DNA of 64,000 nucleotides from Eremomyces bilateralis CBS 781.70 (GCF_010015585.1 NW_022985070.1:186001-250000); one strand, 5' to 3'. Shown: positions 48,895-61,196, counted from the stretch's first letter. Translations and numbers: made by a program. Notes: generated by a model not told the origin, from the sequence alone.

Positions 48895-50684
48895 GAAGAT
48901 GCGGAAGAGAAGGGCTGCTGCCAATGGATCGATAAGGTGAAGGTCGGTAGAAAGTAAGTGAAGTATGACGTGGATGCGTCGGACCGCTACGCGATTGAAA
49001 GAGCGAGGACTGTGGATAACGACCAGTCGCAATTGCGCTGAGACGGGCGGTCAGTCGCCAGCCTGTCTATACTGTAACGACCAGGCAAGGTTCTGTTGCT
49101 TGAAGGCAATAAGGTACATGCAGTGGTGCACAGCTGGTGCTCAAGGTTCGGGCTGATATGCATGTTAGTCAACCTTGCCCGAATTCCGACATCGTCGATA
49201 CAGATATCGACAATACTAGCCCTGACATTGAACGATGCAGGAACAAGCGCGATCACCAGGAGAGGCTGGGGAGAAGGCGCATGCGGGGAAAGGAACCATT
49301 TTCAAATCCTGTGACGAAGACAGGATCCAAAAACATATTCGACAAATTCTCAACCAGGGACGCACGATGATGAATGAATTGGATGCTACTTACAGGCTTG
49401 GAGGGGACCTGACATGTAGAGGGATCTCATGAGAGGGACTCGGTCGCTGACTGATGTCTGAGTCAGAAATCTGGAAGAGGAGTAAAATGAGGGGACGTGA
49501 GAGGTTTAAAAGAACGGAAGGTGCTTGGCATGCTGATGGACGCCTCAGGCAACGGAGGCGCCACCGAGCCAAAGGAAGCGCAATTTACTGGAGCATACGG
49601 GAAATGGCGATCACGTAATCACGTAATCGGACGCCGTTCGGGTCATTCTATTGCTGGCAGCCGCTAACCTCAGCGTCCAAGTTAGGCAATGACTCGGGGA
49701 TAAGGGCAGGGCTTGAAGAGGCGAGTCAATAGGCTTTTGAGTACCATTGCTCGACTATCCATGACTTTGACAACGTCGGGTAGTCATCAATTACTTTATA
49801 TTATCGGACTTAGTCAAGGGCCGTCCCCCGGCCATGCACAGGAAACGGCACGTGCCGGTACATCTGATGGAAGATGGCAGGGTTTATCAATGGTCGACAT
49901 CTTTGATCGGTAGTCCCATCGTTGTTGATTATTTTTCGTCCAGCAAAGGGCTGACAAATCGAGTCGCCATTCACCCACGCTGCTTTGAAGGGCGGGTTCT
50001 TGTTGCCGGACGTACGGGATCGAACACCGCAACGTAACTCCGACACGCGAGGACAGAGGATCCACAAATGGAAACACGCGGATCTCATCAGTGGGAGAGG
50101 CGTTGGAAAAACATTGGACTTTAGGAAGAGGAGTAGGGCTCTAAGCTAGGGGCCAAGAACAGGACTCTCAAATCTCAATGTAAGTAGTGGATCTCATAAG
50201 TTCGTATGTACGGAGCACGGCGCTTTCATTTAAACCTAAATGCTACCATACGATATTGAGGAGACTTGGTCATGGACCGCTCTCTGGAGATGTTCGGACA
50301 AAACACGGATCTACCAAGTACCAAGTCGAACAATTGAGCCACAATTGTATCATGGCTGCGCTGCATAAACCCCTCGTGTACTGTTCGAGCTAATTTCACG
50401 ATCTTCCATGGCAAGACGGCAACGTTGCAGGGGATGTTCGCATACTTTTTGGACTTCGATTGACATCGAAGACCGAGTCATTGCTGACCGGAGGCTTCGG
50501 AAATATTAGATCATCACCATCACCAGCCCCTCAATTATCAACCCTACTAACTAATAATTCGTAATTACTAATTATTATCAAAGTGCTTGAAGGGGTTAGA
50601 TCGGATTGGGTCCATATCGAACCAACGACATAATCAGCCCGGGTAATCTTTCCGAACTATTGCATCCACCAAGATTTCCTCGAT
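48895..50684. other. intergenic, 1.8 kb, bZIP promoter/leader
   Basis: No gene is supported. The long upstream region suits a regulatory gene with a long leader. A TGAGTCA motif lies near 49460. Short frames show no domain. Confidence 0.5.
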
Positions 50685-51287
50685 ATGCTGGCCTCTCCCA
50701 CGAGACGGCTCGCGTTCATGCGAACCATTCTGACCCCGACATCTCACGGCCACATCTCATCGACCTCCTCCCTCCGCTCCGCTCCAACCCACCACCTCTA
50801 CGCCTCCCCTTCCTTCCCTCGCACCATGACTACCGCCTCCTCTCCAGCCGACTCCTCCCCAACCGACCCTCTCACCACCTCCATCCACTCCCTCACCACC
50901 CAAACCCCCTGGACCCACCACGCCTCCCCACCCTCCCTCACCCGCACCTTCCTCTTCCCCACCTTCAAGTCCGCCATGTCCTTCATCACCCGCGTCGCCG
51001 ACCTTGCCGCCCGCGAGCGCCACCATCCCGAGTGGGCGAACGTCTATAACCGCGTGATGGTGCGCTGGGTGACGCATCGACCGCGCGATGGGCCCGAGGG
51101 TCCGAGGGTCACGGAGCTGGATGTCCGGGTGGCGAGGGAGTGTGAGGAGATTGCGGGGGATGTGGGGTTGTCGAAGAGGGATGGGGCGAGGGGGGGAGGA
51201 GGGGAGGAGGGAGGGTTGGAGGGGTTGGTGGGGAGGGTGGTGGAGGATGCGGGAGGGGATTGTTGCGTGCCAGAGAAGAAGAGTTGA
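50685..51287 (+). CDS. pterin-4a-carbinolamine dehydratase-like protein
   Basis: Single exon, 200 residues. The core (about 75-160) matches the pterin carbinolamine dehydratase fold: W-x-x-x then LTRTFLFPTFKSAMSFITRVADLA, the active-site segment ERHHPEWANVYNRV with His113 and His114, and a later His131 in RWVTHRP. In other organisms the enzyme dehydrates 4a-hydroxytetrahydrobiopterin; in fungi the pterin source is unclear. The first Met gives a basic, Ser/Arg-rich N-terminus that could target mitochondria; Met48 (MTTASSP) would give a shorter cytosolic form. After the core, a Gly/Glu-rich extension of about 40 residues (51180-51260) is unusual and low in complexity. Confidence 0.8.
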   Translation: MLASPTRRLAFMRTILTPTSHGHISSTSSLRSAPTHHLYASPSFPRTMTTASSPADSSPTDPLTTSIHSLTTQTPWTHHASPPSLTRTFLFPTFKSAMSFITRVADLAARERHHPEWANVYNRVMVRWVTHRPRDGPEGPRVTELDVRVARECEEIAGDVGLSKRDGARGGGGEEGGLEGLVGRVVEDAGGDCCVPEKKS

Positions 51288-51508
51288 TTTAGGGTGATGT
51301 GGGTGAGGATATGTCGATGAATTCGGTGATGAGCGGTCTACTTCCTTCTATTTACCATGGACGGGAAGGAAAGGGAGGATTGCGTCTCCCGTATGTCGGA
51401 AGGTCGGAAAGGAAATATACCCCGATTCTCATCGTCCCCTTGCTGATGGGTTTCTCGTACAGCCTCGAAATGCCACTCCTAAATCCGATGTATTCTACTC
51501 CGAACTCG

Positions 51509-53062
51509 TCACCAGGTTGCCAGTGCCAACGGCGTGATATTCACCGATATCTTCCTCCCTTCGACCAACTCCGCCAGAACAAGTCCTGTACCCAAACATT
51601 GAGAGATACCTACCACAATCCGTTAGTGCTGGATCCTCGACCAATCTCGGCAACGTACCCCATGCGCCATGACCAGCCGATATGAACACGCCTCCATCCC
51701 CCCCTCCCCTCGTCCACAACCCATCCCCCAACACCCGATCCGGAACCTTACAAAGCAACGGCCGCCCACTCGCCGTCACCGGCCGAAAACACTATCGAAC
51801 ATCAGCACCCACCTCCAACAATCTTCACTCTCACTCACCATAGAAGCTCTCACCACCTCCACCTCCTCCCCACCCAACATCCTCCTCCCCACCCCCCTCA
51901 TCCGCTCCACCGCCACCCTCATCTTCTCCCCCTCCCCTACCCCCACATCGTTCACCTCTTCCGGCAACCTCTCCATCGTACTATTCAGCCCCGCCACGTA
52001 AATCCGTCCCCCCCGTCGACTAAACACCTCCGGCGAGAACCCCAGCGTATCCGTCGCGAACACCGCATGGCACCCCTCGTCGCCCTGCGCGGCCGTCCAG
52101 CGCGGCGAGCGCACGAGGAGCGCGTGGCCCGCGAGCGGGGAGATGGGGATGGCGGCGGGGGAGTGCGGGAAGAGGGTGCGGAAGACGCGGGGGGTCCAGG
52201 CGCCGGCGGTGAGGATGAGGCGGTGGCAGGGGACTAGGGAGGGTTAGGAGGGGCGGGTGGGGAGAGGTGGATGGGGGACTTACGGTCTGTTTCGACGCCG
52301 TCTTTCTCGCGGATACGCACGCTCGAAAGAGTGTCACGGACATCTTTCGCGACGGAGATGGCGTGGGCGGGATTGTGGACGTGGACCCCACGCTCCTTGC
52401 ACTTACTCAGGAGCCATTCGCAGAGTTTCCACGGGTCGCTAATTCACATCCACGGGTCAGCCATCTCATTCCCCAATCGAACACATCAGATCTCAGAGCG
52501 TTTACATCTGCGCCACACTCCCCTTCGTACTAATCACCTCCACACTCACCCCCTCCCCCCTCGCCAACCACGCCGGCTCCCCCCCCTGTAACCCCTCGCT
52601 CCCCGTCGGCTCGGTCGCCGCCCGCGCGCGGCTCGTCCCGTCGCGCAACCAATCTTCCCCACTGCCGCCGATCGCCGACTCGCTGTCGCCGGACATCGAC
52701 ACCGCGGTGCTGCGGCTGTAGTCCCAGTGCGTCTTCCCATCGTGGGCCTCGGCGAGCTCACGGTGGAGGCGGAAGGAGAGGACGCCGAGGGGGGCGACGG
52801 AGGGGGCGAACCCTGTGATTGTTGGACGGGTTCATGAATGATAGGAGAGGGAAGATAGGGGGAGAAGAAAAGGGAGGAGGGGGGACTAAGACATACAATC
52901 TTCGGCGAGAAATCCACCCGCGAGACCGGAGGCGCAGTTGAAGAGTTCGTCGGCGGGGTCGATGAGGTGGATGGATTGGGCGAGGGTGTGGGAGGGTTCG
53001 GAGAGGTAGTAGGCGGTTGAGACGCCGATGATGCCGGCGCCGACGATGACGGTGTTGGACAT
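51509..53062 (-). CDS. FAD-dependent oxidoreductase, DAO family (TDA3-like)
   Basis: Six exons, complement(join(51509..51609,51659..51791,51839..52233,52284..52438,52506..52812,52897..53062)), 418 residues; introns are 47-84 nt with consistent phase. It starts with an FAD-binding Rossmann motif, NTVIVGAGIIGVSTAYYLSE, and ends with the DAO-family second FAD segment GHGAWGISQCLGTGLVLAEL. Between them lies a substrate domain including RLILTAGAWTPRVFRTLFP and VVRASMCFRPVTASGRPLL. The order and length fit fungal relatives of yeast Tda3, a putative oxidoreductase linked to endosomal traffic. The substrate is unknown. A low-complexity Gly/Glu/Ser insert lies around residues 105-135. Confidence 0.87.
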
Positions 53063-53828
53063 GGCGATAACAGAATATCGGTTTTGTACACGAGGGGCTC
53101 AACTGAACTCTACTATTCCAGGAAATCGCGGGAAGAGCGACGGTGATATGAAAACAACTCAATCCCCCAAGCTACTTAGCTAACCATCGACCATTAAATT
53201 CCCATATTACGTTAGTCTTCTTAATATCATGATGTCCCCAGTGGCCCAGTCTCGTGTCCGATGCCTCACCTCTCCCCCCTGCTCCGTGCATCGATCGCTC
53301 ATCGCATCACGCCCCCCGGCGCCCAAAACATTCGACAATCGCCGTTTATCGTATGATAGCGTCCGCATCAGGTAAGAGCTATTGTAGAGGGTAGGGCGTG
53401 GGTCCCCGCCTCGCCTTTCCCACCTGTTAGCGATCGATCAATTCCGATTTCGAATGCCCCGTCTTCTTTGGAGGGAATTTTACCGGAGCGAAAGATGGAA
53501 ACGAGTGGTGATAATGATAGTAGATAATGATAACCAAATAATAAATCAAATAATAATAGATACCTGTATATCTAGTTTGTTTCAAAAATGGCGTGAATAT
53601 TTGGGGAAAACGCCGAGACAGTGACACTACCGGCAAGGGAGGGGTTGATTGTGTGGTCCGACCACCGATGATGTCGAAGGATCTGGAACGTGTGGGTGCG
53701 ACTTCTGTCGGGCGGGATTGGTTCACGGTTAAGGAATTGGGGCCTTCGGTGGCATTGCTTGTCGGTTTCATGTAACACTGGCCTGATTCCTACATGAGCA
53801 TTAAATTGACACGAAGCCACTCTCAGAG
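53063..53828. other. divergent promoter region, FAD oxidoreductase / SDR
   Basis: 766 bp between two redox-enzyme genes transcribed apart. An AT-rich run of TAATAATA-type sequence lies near 53515-53565. No gene is supported. Confidence 0.5.
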
Positions 53829-54797
53829 ATGACGTCGAAAGTTATTATCGTCACTGGTGCATCTAGAGGCACGTTTTGGACTTTCCTATCATTGGTCTCT
53901 CCTTACCGATCCACGCATCCATTGGATAATTTGCATTGCACGTCGCATCAGCCTGCTTACACACCCCAGGGATTGGTGCCGCAGTCGCCCACCACCTCGC
54001 CCATCACCACCACCTCGTCCTCATCGCCCGCACCCACGACGCCCTCGCCCGCGTCGCCGCCACCTTCCCCGCCGACCGCGTGCGCATCGTCGCCGGCGAC
54101 CTCAGCGACCCGTCCGTCGCGCAGAAGGCCGTCGACGTGGCGATCGCGGCGTGGAAGCGCGTCGATGGACTAGTGGTCAATCATGGGGTGTTGGATCCGA
54201 TTAAGCGGGTTGGCGAGGCGGAGGTAGGGGAGTGGCGGGCGGCATTTGAGGTGAATTTCTTCTCGGCAGTGGGAATGGTACGTATGGGGCTCAATTGGGA
54301 TGCAATTGGGATGGAGTGGGTGGATGCTGACGATGTGTAGATTCAGGCGGCGTTGCCAGCGCTTCGGGAGTCCGGGGGGAATATCGTCATCACGTCGTCG
54401 GGGGCGGCGGTGGGTGCGTACAGCACCTGGGGCGCGTACGGAGCGAGCAAAGCGGCGCTGAATCACCTGGCCATGACGCTGGCGGTGGAGGAGCCGAGCA
54501 TCACGACGGTGTCCATCCGGCCGGGCGTGGTGGATACGGAGATGCAGCGGGAGATACGTGAGGTGCATCAGACGATCATGGATAAGAAAGACGCGGACAA
54601 GTTTGCGGCATTGAAGATGGAGGGCGGGTTGTTGCCCCCGGAGAAGCCTGGACATGTCATTGCGAAGTTGGCACTGGGGGCACCGAAGACGTTGAGTGGA
54701 GGATTTATGAGGTACGGTTTCCTGAGGTTGTATTTGACTAATCTACTAACATGCAAGCAGTTGGAATGATACTGCGCTTGCGGAATTCCAGGACTGA
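53829..54797 (+). CDS. short-chain dehydrogenase/reductase (IRC24-like)
   Basis: Four exons, join(53829..53868,53970..54277,54341..54711,54761..54797), 251 residues. It is a classical SDR: cofactor loop VTGASRGIGAAV split by intron 1, the NNAG-equivalent VNHGVL, catalytic Ser in SSGAAVGAYSTW, and YGASKAAL with Tyr and Lys. The C-terminus SWNDTALAEFQD resembles yeast YIR035C/YIR036C (Irc24, benzil reductase) relatives. Intron 1 must use a GC donor (AGAG then GCACGT) with a normal CAG acceptor to keep the frame, so it is a GC-AG intron of 101 nt; the other introns are ordinary. The substrate is unknown, and NADPH use is likely from the family. Confidence 0.9.
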
Positions 54798-55847
54798 TGT
54801 CTACATGGACTCAGAGATCTAAACAAGCCAGATGTCAGCGAGCGGCCACTGACAGATTTGGTTCAAAAGGCTGTTAGGTAGGTAGGAGATCAGACGAAAG
54901 ATGAAAAGCTTTTTACATTTGTTTCAGCATGAGGGTAAACCCTTCAGCCTTAGCATGGAATGTTTGGGTTCATCAGGAGAGGTGGACGTGAGAAGGAGAG
55001 TTGAGACGTACCCTTTGAACTTCTTAGATAAAGTAAAGATAGAGTAGATACATATCGAGATACACATCCAGATGCAGAGCCCATTGAAGATATCAACCGA
55101 GCCAGCAGTATCCTACACTCGCTAAACATTTCATGGTACTCATCCCACAGCCGATATGTTCAACATTATTCGGCCTCAACAAAGGTCTTGGGCATCGGCA
55201 CTACCAGAGGATTGCAAGTCGAACCTAGAATTATCGCCGTTAGCGAGAAAGTCCTCATAGCAGATTGAGAGCAATATTGATGAGAGAATCCAAATCAGAC
55301 AGTCCTTTGGCTTTGGACAGGAAAATCGGCAGCTGCGTGACTTAAAAGCCACACTCCTAAGATAGGGGCGACACGAAAATTCATCATTTGGAAGGGGAAA
55401 AATAGAAGAGTATCGACTTACCAGGACATCATAGCTCGACTGCAGTCCTCTGTCGAGACGGCTGCAGTTGTTGGGGATAGAAGAAAGGAATTAGAAAAAT
55501 TCTGCGAGAAGATAAAGTGTCCCGGGCCCAGTAAAAGCACAGGGCACTTCAGCGGAGCGGTTCCTGTATCACTGGATCGGAGCTGTAGTGAACACCCATG
55601 TCATCAATCGCTGTTCATCATCTATCCATTCCTCTCCAAGCCAGAAATTCCATGTTCCTACAAATGGCTCGCACATTCTCTTTCCATCCCCTTGTACCTA
55701 CATGTGCGTTGTGTATCTGTGCCTCTAATGGTGGATGAACCTGAATCCTGAAGAACTGCAACCAAGGAACCAAACCGCGTCAATCAATCGTCCCACGGGA
55801 AGACGCAGCTGCTTTGTATCTGAGATTCCATCCGCAGAAACGGGAAG
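54798..55847. other. intergenic, 1.05 kb
   Basis: No coding frame, repeat or RNA gene recognised. Holds the SDR 3' UTR and the NC2-beta promoter and leader. Confidence 0.5.
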
Positions 55848-56467
55848 ATGTCGGACCGCGAGTTTGGAGGTAAATACCCTCCGTTGGAAGGACGCAGTCC
55901 AGAGACGCTATATCGGCTAACATGGTGACTTATACAGGGAGCGACGACCTCTCCCTCCCCAAGGGTAATCCCCCCATCTCCCCCATTTCCCCCCATCTCC
56001 CACCACCCAACTAACCCCCCTAGCCACCGTCCAAAAGATCATCAGCGAGATCCTCGCACACGACAGCGGCGCGACGTTCGCCCGCGAGACGCGCGACCTT
56101 CTCATCGAATGCTGCGTGGAGTTCATCACGCTGGTCTCCTCGGAGGCGAACGAGATCGCGGAGAAGGACGCGAAGAAGACGATCGCGTGCGAGCACGTGC
56201 AGACGGCGCTGGAGCAGCTCGGGTACGGGGAGTACGTGCCGGAGATCTTGAAGGTGGCGCAGGACCATAAGAATCAGCAAGTGGTATGTTTTCTGTTGAG
56301 TGTGGGGGTGTTGGGTGGTGGGGGCTAATGGTGTGTAGCATCGGGAGAAGAAACATAGCAAGTTGGAGCAGAGTGGGTTGTCGACGGATGAGCTCATTCG
56401 GCAGCAGCAGGAGCTGTTTCGGTCCGCGACGGATAAGTTCAACTCGGCGCCGCAGGATGGGGAATGA
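55848..56467 (+). CDS. ncb2: negative cofactor 2 subunit beta (Dr1/NCB2)
   Basis: Four exons, join(55848..55869,55938..55964,56024..56283,56339..56467), 145 residues. The start MSDREFGG comes from a 22-nt first exon and is followed by a 27-nt second exon (SDDLSLPK); both are needed to reach the conserved ATVQKIISEIL. The histone-fold (about residues 15-100) includes FARETRDLLIECCVEFITL, EANEIAEKDAKKTIACEHV and ALEQLGYGEYV. The C-terminal helix HREKKHSKLEQSGLSTDELI completes the family. With NC2-alpha it binds TBP on promoters and modulates RNA polymerase II initiation. A downstream ATG at 55922 lies inside intron 1 and should not be taken as the start. Confidence 0.94.
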
Positions 56468-57292
56468 ATTATCGAAGCTGATGGATTGCGCTGGGAATTC
56501 TACGTTGCGTGGATGCCGGGACACTGTACGAGATACCGCAAAACCGAGAGCGACACCGACGATTTCCTGAGGAGTGAGATCTCTGGCGCTGCGGTCGACA
56601 AGGACGGTCGCTTGGACGAGAGGTGGTCAAGGTCTGAAATCCTGCTCTGTCCGCTCGGTGGCACCATCCTTCGATCCTAGCAACGTCCGATTTATCGTCT
56701 ACGGACATTCTCGATGGGCTAGGCGGGGGGATGTAAGAGTTGACATGGTCCAAGTTAGAGAAATGGAATGACTTGAACGGTATCACCTATTCTCCATGAC
56801 CTGATAGCCGTCATCCTGTATTCGTGCTTGAAGGCACAGCTTGCGCTGAACAAGACAACAACCCCTTCGTCCCTCCATATTTCCACCAATATCATTCTCC
56901 CAGAAACAGCAGAACAAGAACAAGACCCAGCTCAATTTCTTATCCCCAACAAGCCTCGTGGCACATGCACGGCAACATTTAATCTCAGCGTCCTCCCGTG
57001 CCACAGGGCGGAACAAGGATGCAGCCCAGACCCTTGCATCGCCGATCTTCACTGCGCGAACTACGAAACCGTCAGCCATCACCGTGAAAAGAAAGGGGAC
57101 ACATCGTGCGTCCATAAGGCAGTTCTGTTCCAGCACTCGGGACATTCTCAACATCAACCCAATCCCTTCACCCTCGTCCCTCGTTCATATACCTACCAGC
57201 CGGGGATCCCATATGCCACGCCCTCGATAGCCACGTCCAGCTGCCTACCTCCCTACACTCAACACTCCTCCGTCCGCATCACATCTGCCAAC
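56468..57292. other. intergenic, GOT1 promoter/leader
   Basis: 825 bp. A 172-codon frame (56828-57346) runs into the GOT1 first exon but has no domain and is probably leader sequence. Confidence 0.5.
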
Positions 57293-57919
57293 ATGCCGTC
57301 CATGTGGTTATCCGACGCCCAAAGTCCGTCTCCTCCAACACATTGAAACAAGACCATGCTAACGTACTTCATAGAGGTGGGCGTCGCGTTCTGCTCCGGA
57401 GGTGTGTAACCTATCCCACTCCACTCCATCGCCTCCATCCCCAGTCCTACCCAACTTGCGAAATCCAACCCGATCTAACCCCCCCTCCTTCCAGGCACAT
57501 TCTTCCTCCTCGGCGGCCTCCTCATGTTCTTCGACCGCGCCATGCTTGCCATGGGAAACGTACGTCCCTCCCCCCTCTATTCCAAACCATAGTCCTCCGC
57601 ACCATACTAACCCCCTCTCCAACAGATCCTCTTCCTAATCGGCCTTCCCCTCCTCCTCGGCCTCCAAAAAACCTTCTCCTTCTTCGCCCGCCGCCACAAG
57701 CTCCCCGGCACCGCCGCCTTCACCCTCGGGATCCTTTTAATCCTCTTCCGCTGGCCGCTGATCGGGTTTTTGGTGGAGTTATATGGAATCGTGGTGCTGT
57801 TCGGGGACTTTCTAGGGACGTTGGTCGGGTATGCCGGGCAGGTTCCGGTGGTGGGGCCGGGGATTCGCGCGATGGGGGAGAGGGTGGGGTTGGCGGGGGA
57901 GGGGGGTTTGCCGGTGTGA
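57293..57919 (+). CDS. got1: GOT1 vesicle-transport membrane protein
   Basis: Four exons, join(57293..57323,57375..57401,57495..57559,57626..57919), 138 residues, the expected size. The start MPSMWLSDAQK joins VGVAFCSGGTFFLLGGLLMFFDRAMLAMGN, then ILFLIGLPLLLGLQKTFSFF, GTAAFTLGILLILFRWPLIGF and VELYGIVVLFGDFLG: four membrane segments as in yeast Got1. The protein works in ER-to-Golgi and Golgi vesicle traffic. The first three exons are tiny (31, 27 and 65 nt). Intron 1 has a GTCCGT donor, the same unusual hexamer as in the LYS2-like gene. Confidence 0.93.
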
Positions 57920-58332
57920 TGGTAAGAAAAGAGATGGGGTGAGGGGAGGGGAGGGCGTTCGTCGGTTTTGCGCGGGGAGTCGGGAAAACATACCACGCTT
58001 GTTGCAGATCTGTGGACATTGGTGGATGGGACTTCATGTTATACGGTTCGTGGAATAGATCGAGGGTTGGCACGGAGCGTTCGCGAGCGAGGGTGTCAGT
58101 GTCACATAATGTACGATCGAGCGATGGATTATAGATTGGGAAAATGGAGCCGTTGGACCAACGGCGCAAGTCATTGGATTTCATGAACGACGTTCGCTCG
58201 CTCGCTAATTAATGCAGTGAAAGTATGTCCCTATCAGATATCTTCTCCTGTACCCCAACGCCACCTGATCATCTCCTATTCGTTTCCTGCCACGGAACCA
58301 AGCAAAGTCATATCGCAAGTCATCCTCATCCA
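57920..58332. other. intergenic, convergent 3' ends
   Basis: 413 bp between the GOT1 stop and the stop of the minus-strand unknown gene. Nothing else seen. Confidence 0.5.
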
Positions 58333-59524
58333 TTACACTCCCATCGGCAAAAAATGACTAAAATGCCCCGGTATCTTCGCCTGGCATTTCTCACACTCCT
58401 CCCGATACCCCATCGCGATCCTCTTCCGCTCCATCAACGCCCCGGCCCTCGCCCGCCCCCGTCGCGCCAGCAGACCCGTGTTCTCGACGCTCGACAGGTC
58501 CACCACGTCGATCTGCGCGTCCGGACGGAGAGCAGGGAAGGCGTGGGAGGAGCGGTGTCGGTGGTGGGTTGGGGGGGACCGGGGTGGGGCGGTTGATTCG
58601 ATGCTGGCTGAGTTGAAACTGGCTGACTCGAAACTGCCTGAGGAGCCCGAGAAATTCGAAGTTGGCGGGTCAGATGGTTGGGGGGCAGCGAAGTACGTCG
58701 ACCGCGGCGACACCTCGGTCCCCTCCATATCCATCGCGCCGCTGACGCTCAACCGCGCCAACTCATTCCCCACCAGCAGCCCCGTTGGCGTCTCGGGCGC
58801 GTCCTCGGCGATGGGCGAGGCGATGGGCCGGTCGTGGACGAGGTGGTGCGGGAAGAGGTGGAGGGGGGGGAAGGCGATGGTGCGGTGAGGGAGGAGGGAG
58901 TCGTGGAGGATCGGGGTGAGGTTGGATGGGAAGGAGGAGGCGATAGGGGTGGGGATGCGAGGGGTGGTGCGGGTGGGGTAGGAGACGGGGCGGGTGCGGA
59001 GGAGGGGGGGGCGTTTGAAGGGGGAGGAGGGGGGTGGGGAGGAGGGGAGCATGGTGTTGGTGGAGGGGGCGGAGGGAGGGTCGTCGAGGTCCATGGGTAC
59101 GTCGTCGCCTGGGGGCTCGGCGCTGGGTTCGCGGATGTTAATGGCGGAGAAGTTGGCCCATTCATTGGGGGGTTGGGACGTTATGGTGGGCATTGGGTGG
59201 TCGGGTTGCTCTAGTTCCATGTCGTAGCTCGCGATGCTCGATGCTTGGGAATGGGACGGGGTGAGGAGATGGGGAACGACGAAGTGGGAGGGGGGGCTCT
59301 CGCTGGTCGAGGTGGTACGGTATTCAGCGTGGTTGAAGGGAGTGAAGAAGGTGGCTTTGTTGTCGTTCACGTTGAGGTTGAAGCGGAGTCGCTATGGATA
59401 TGTGGTTAGCATCTATCCTGTGTCGAGGGAGCTATGATAATTGGTAGTAATATACCTTCTCAGGGGTTCCCCAAGGAGAGACGTCCTCATCCTCGAAATC
59501 ATCTCGCTCTCTCTTTCCAGGCAT
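58333..59524 (-). CDS. unknown conserved-looking protein with C-terminal CxxC
   Basis: Two exons, complement(join(58333..59391,59456..59524)), 375 residues; the 64-nt intron joins whole codons. The N-terminus MPGKRERDDFEDEDVSPWG leads to RLRFNLNVNDNKATFF, which looks like a structured or docking motif. The middle is Pro/Ser/Thr-rich and disordered, with many SP/TP sites. The C-terminal 60 residues are more ordered: DAQIDVVDLSSVENTGLL, a basic RRGRARAGALMERKRIAMGYREECEKCQAKIPGHF region with one CxxC pair. The arrangement suggests a regulated nuclear protein, possibly a kinase target, but no family is recognised. Base composition on the coding strand is very C-rich through 58.7-59.1 kb. Confidence 0.72.
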
Positions 59525-61196
59525 GGTGAGTTGAATTATTGTTCTTGCAAAATCTCCAGTCCTCGTTGTGTGCAATAGCCAATATCCAGCATAGGACGCA
59601 GTGGCTCAGTGATGGACCCGTCCGAGCGTGTCAAGCCGCGCTGACCTCATTCAACCCCTTCTGATCACAAGCTGCCGACCAGCGACGAGTCAATTCGATA
59701 GTTTTGAATGGTAGGTAAGATGGAAAGCAGTGCGAAGGATGTCAAGGAGCACACAAAAGGATGAAAATTGAAAAATCCAAAGTGCAAGAGAAGAGTGTCA
59801 GATAAGGGGAGGATAAGCCAAGTGATCCTGATGAAATGTCGGTGATGTCGGAGAAGTGACGAGGTGGGGGTTTTGAAGTGAACTTGAAATGTGTTGAAAT
59901 CGGTGGCTGCGACGTGGATGGGTTTCAAAAAGCCACAGATTCAAGAAAAACCCAATCACGGAGACTGAAAGACCCGAAAGAAGTGATAGATGTCTTAGAT
60001 ATCCTTCATCGCGGATGATGAAATGTGAAGTGATCAATCCCTTTTCAGCGGCTCCAATTCCATCTCATGCAACCCCCTCGTTCGTACTGATCAACGTCTC
60101 CTCACCTACGATCTTCACCATTCGTCCGTCCGCTCACCTAGTCAAAGTAGTCAAAAGGCAAATAAAGTAACATAAGATGATAAGAACCACTCGACCCCGG
60201 ACAAACACAATCTCTCCCAAGTCCCAAGTCCTAACATATCCTTTCCCGAATGCCACCAAGACCTAATGAACTGTCCTAGACCTCCAACTGGCCGCCCCTC
60301 CATCCTCCATCCACCAACCCAGCAGCGGGAACGCCGGACATAGAGTGCGGACGTGCGCGTTCGGTCGTCGGATCGTGCTGCGGCGATCCGGACACCCGGT
60401 CGGGTTCATCTATCGGACGCCGCTATCGATGTGTGGCCGCTATTTTTACGTACAGTGGTCGTTCCGGGGTTCCGTCGCGTGGTGCCTGGTGCATATTGGC
60501 TCGGGGGGAATATGTACTGTAATATCGCGAAGGGTGAGGAATCTACCATTCGCATAATTTGCGTGTCCGTTCATAGGATTGGATGATATGGAGAGTGGTA
60601 AAAAATTCGAATTCTTATCCAGCGCACCGATTCAGTCGTCGTTGTAGCCGCCTCAGCTTTACAGCCCCGAAGCCTGAAACGACCCCAAGACCACTGAGGC
60701 ACTGACAGCGGCAGCCCCACGATGGGACGCAACCTCAAGCTCGATGCTCCTGTCATCTGCTTTTCGACCAGTCCAATGCTCTAGATCGAGAAGATGAAAC
60801 CCGATGGTCAGCACTGCATCGCTCGGTTCCGAGAGATGGCTCCTTGAGTGTCGGTAACGGGGGCTCCGTGCATATGATTGCATGAAATGCATCGACCGGG
60901 AATCTGGATATTCGTACGTATTACTGACACTGCAGCCTGTAGGCACATGGCGGTGGTCGAAGAACGATCCAGCCTGATCGTGGTGCAGCCGCTCAATGAT
61001 GAGAGGCTTTGAGGGCCTTCGATTTTATACTTACGACTCGATCAAACAATATCCTATCATTGCCGAATGCTACCTATATCGGTATTCGAGATAGGGATTC
61101 TTCCCAAACACCCATCTAAACCTAACCAGTAACCCCAACTTTTGAGTTCCACACGCCCCTCTAATACCCGAGGACTGATTTATGTCGACTCAACGC
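59525..61196. other. intergenic, 1.7 kb
   Basis: No supported gene. The part 60280-60560 is CpG-rich and looks different from its flanks, but has no coherent long frame or RNA fold I can recognise. The remainder holds the promoter of the unknown gene and the LYS1 3' side. Confidence 0.5.

Noticed and set aside
49980-50040. Possible tRNA because of a GTTCGATCCCG-like string on the minus strand near 50010
   Set aside because: I could not form the acceptor, D and anticodon arms around it.
55922-55964. ATG at 55922 as the NC2-beta start
   Set aside because: It lies inside intron 1. The upstream ATG at 55848 with two tiny exons gives the conserved MSDREF...DDLSLPKATVQ start.
56828-57346. 172-codon plus-strand frame before GOT1
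   Set aside because: It runs into the GOT1 first exon in the GOT1 frame but passes the first GOT1 donor without splicing; composition is not protein-like and GOT1 needs the splice.
60280-60560. CpG-rich patch as a possible gene or RNA
   Set aside because: Frames are short and without domains, and no fold or known RNA motif was recognised.
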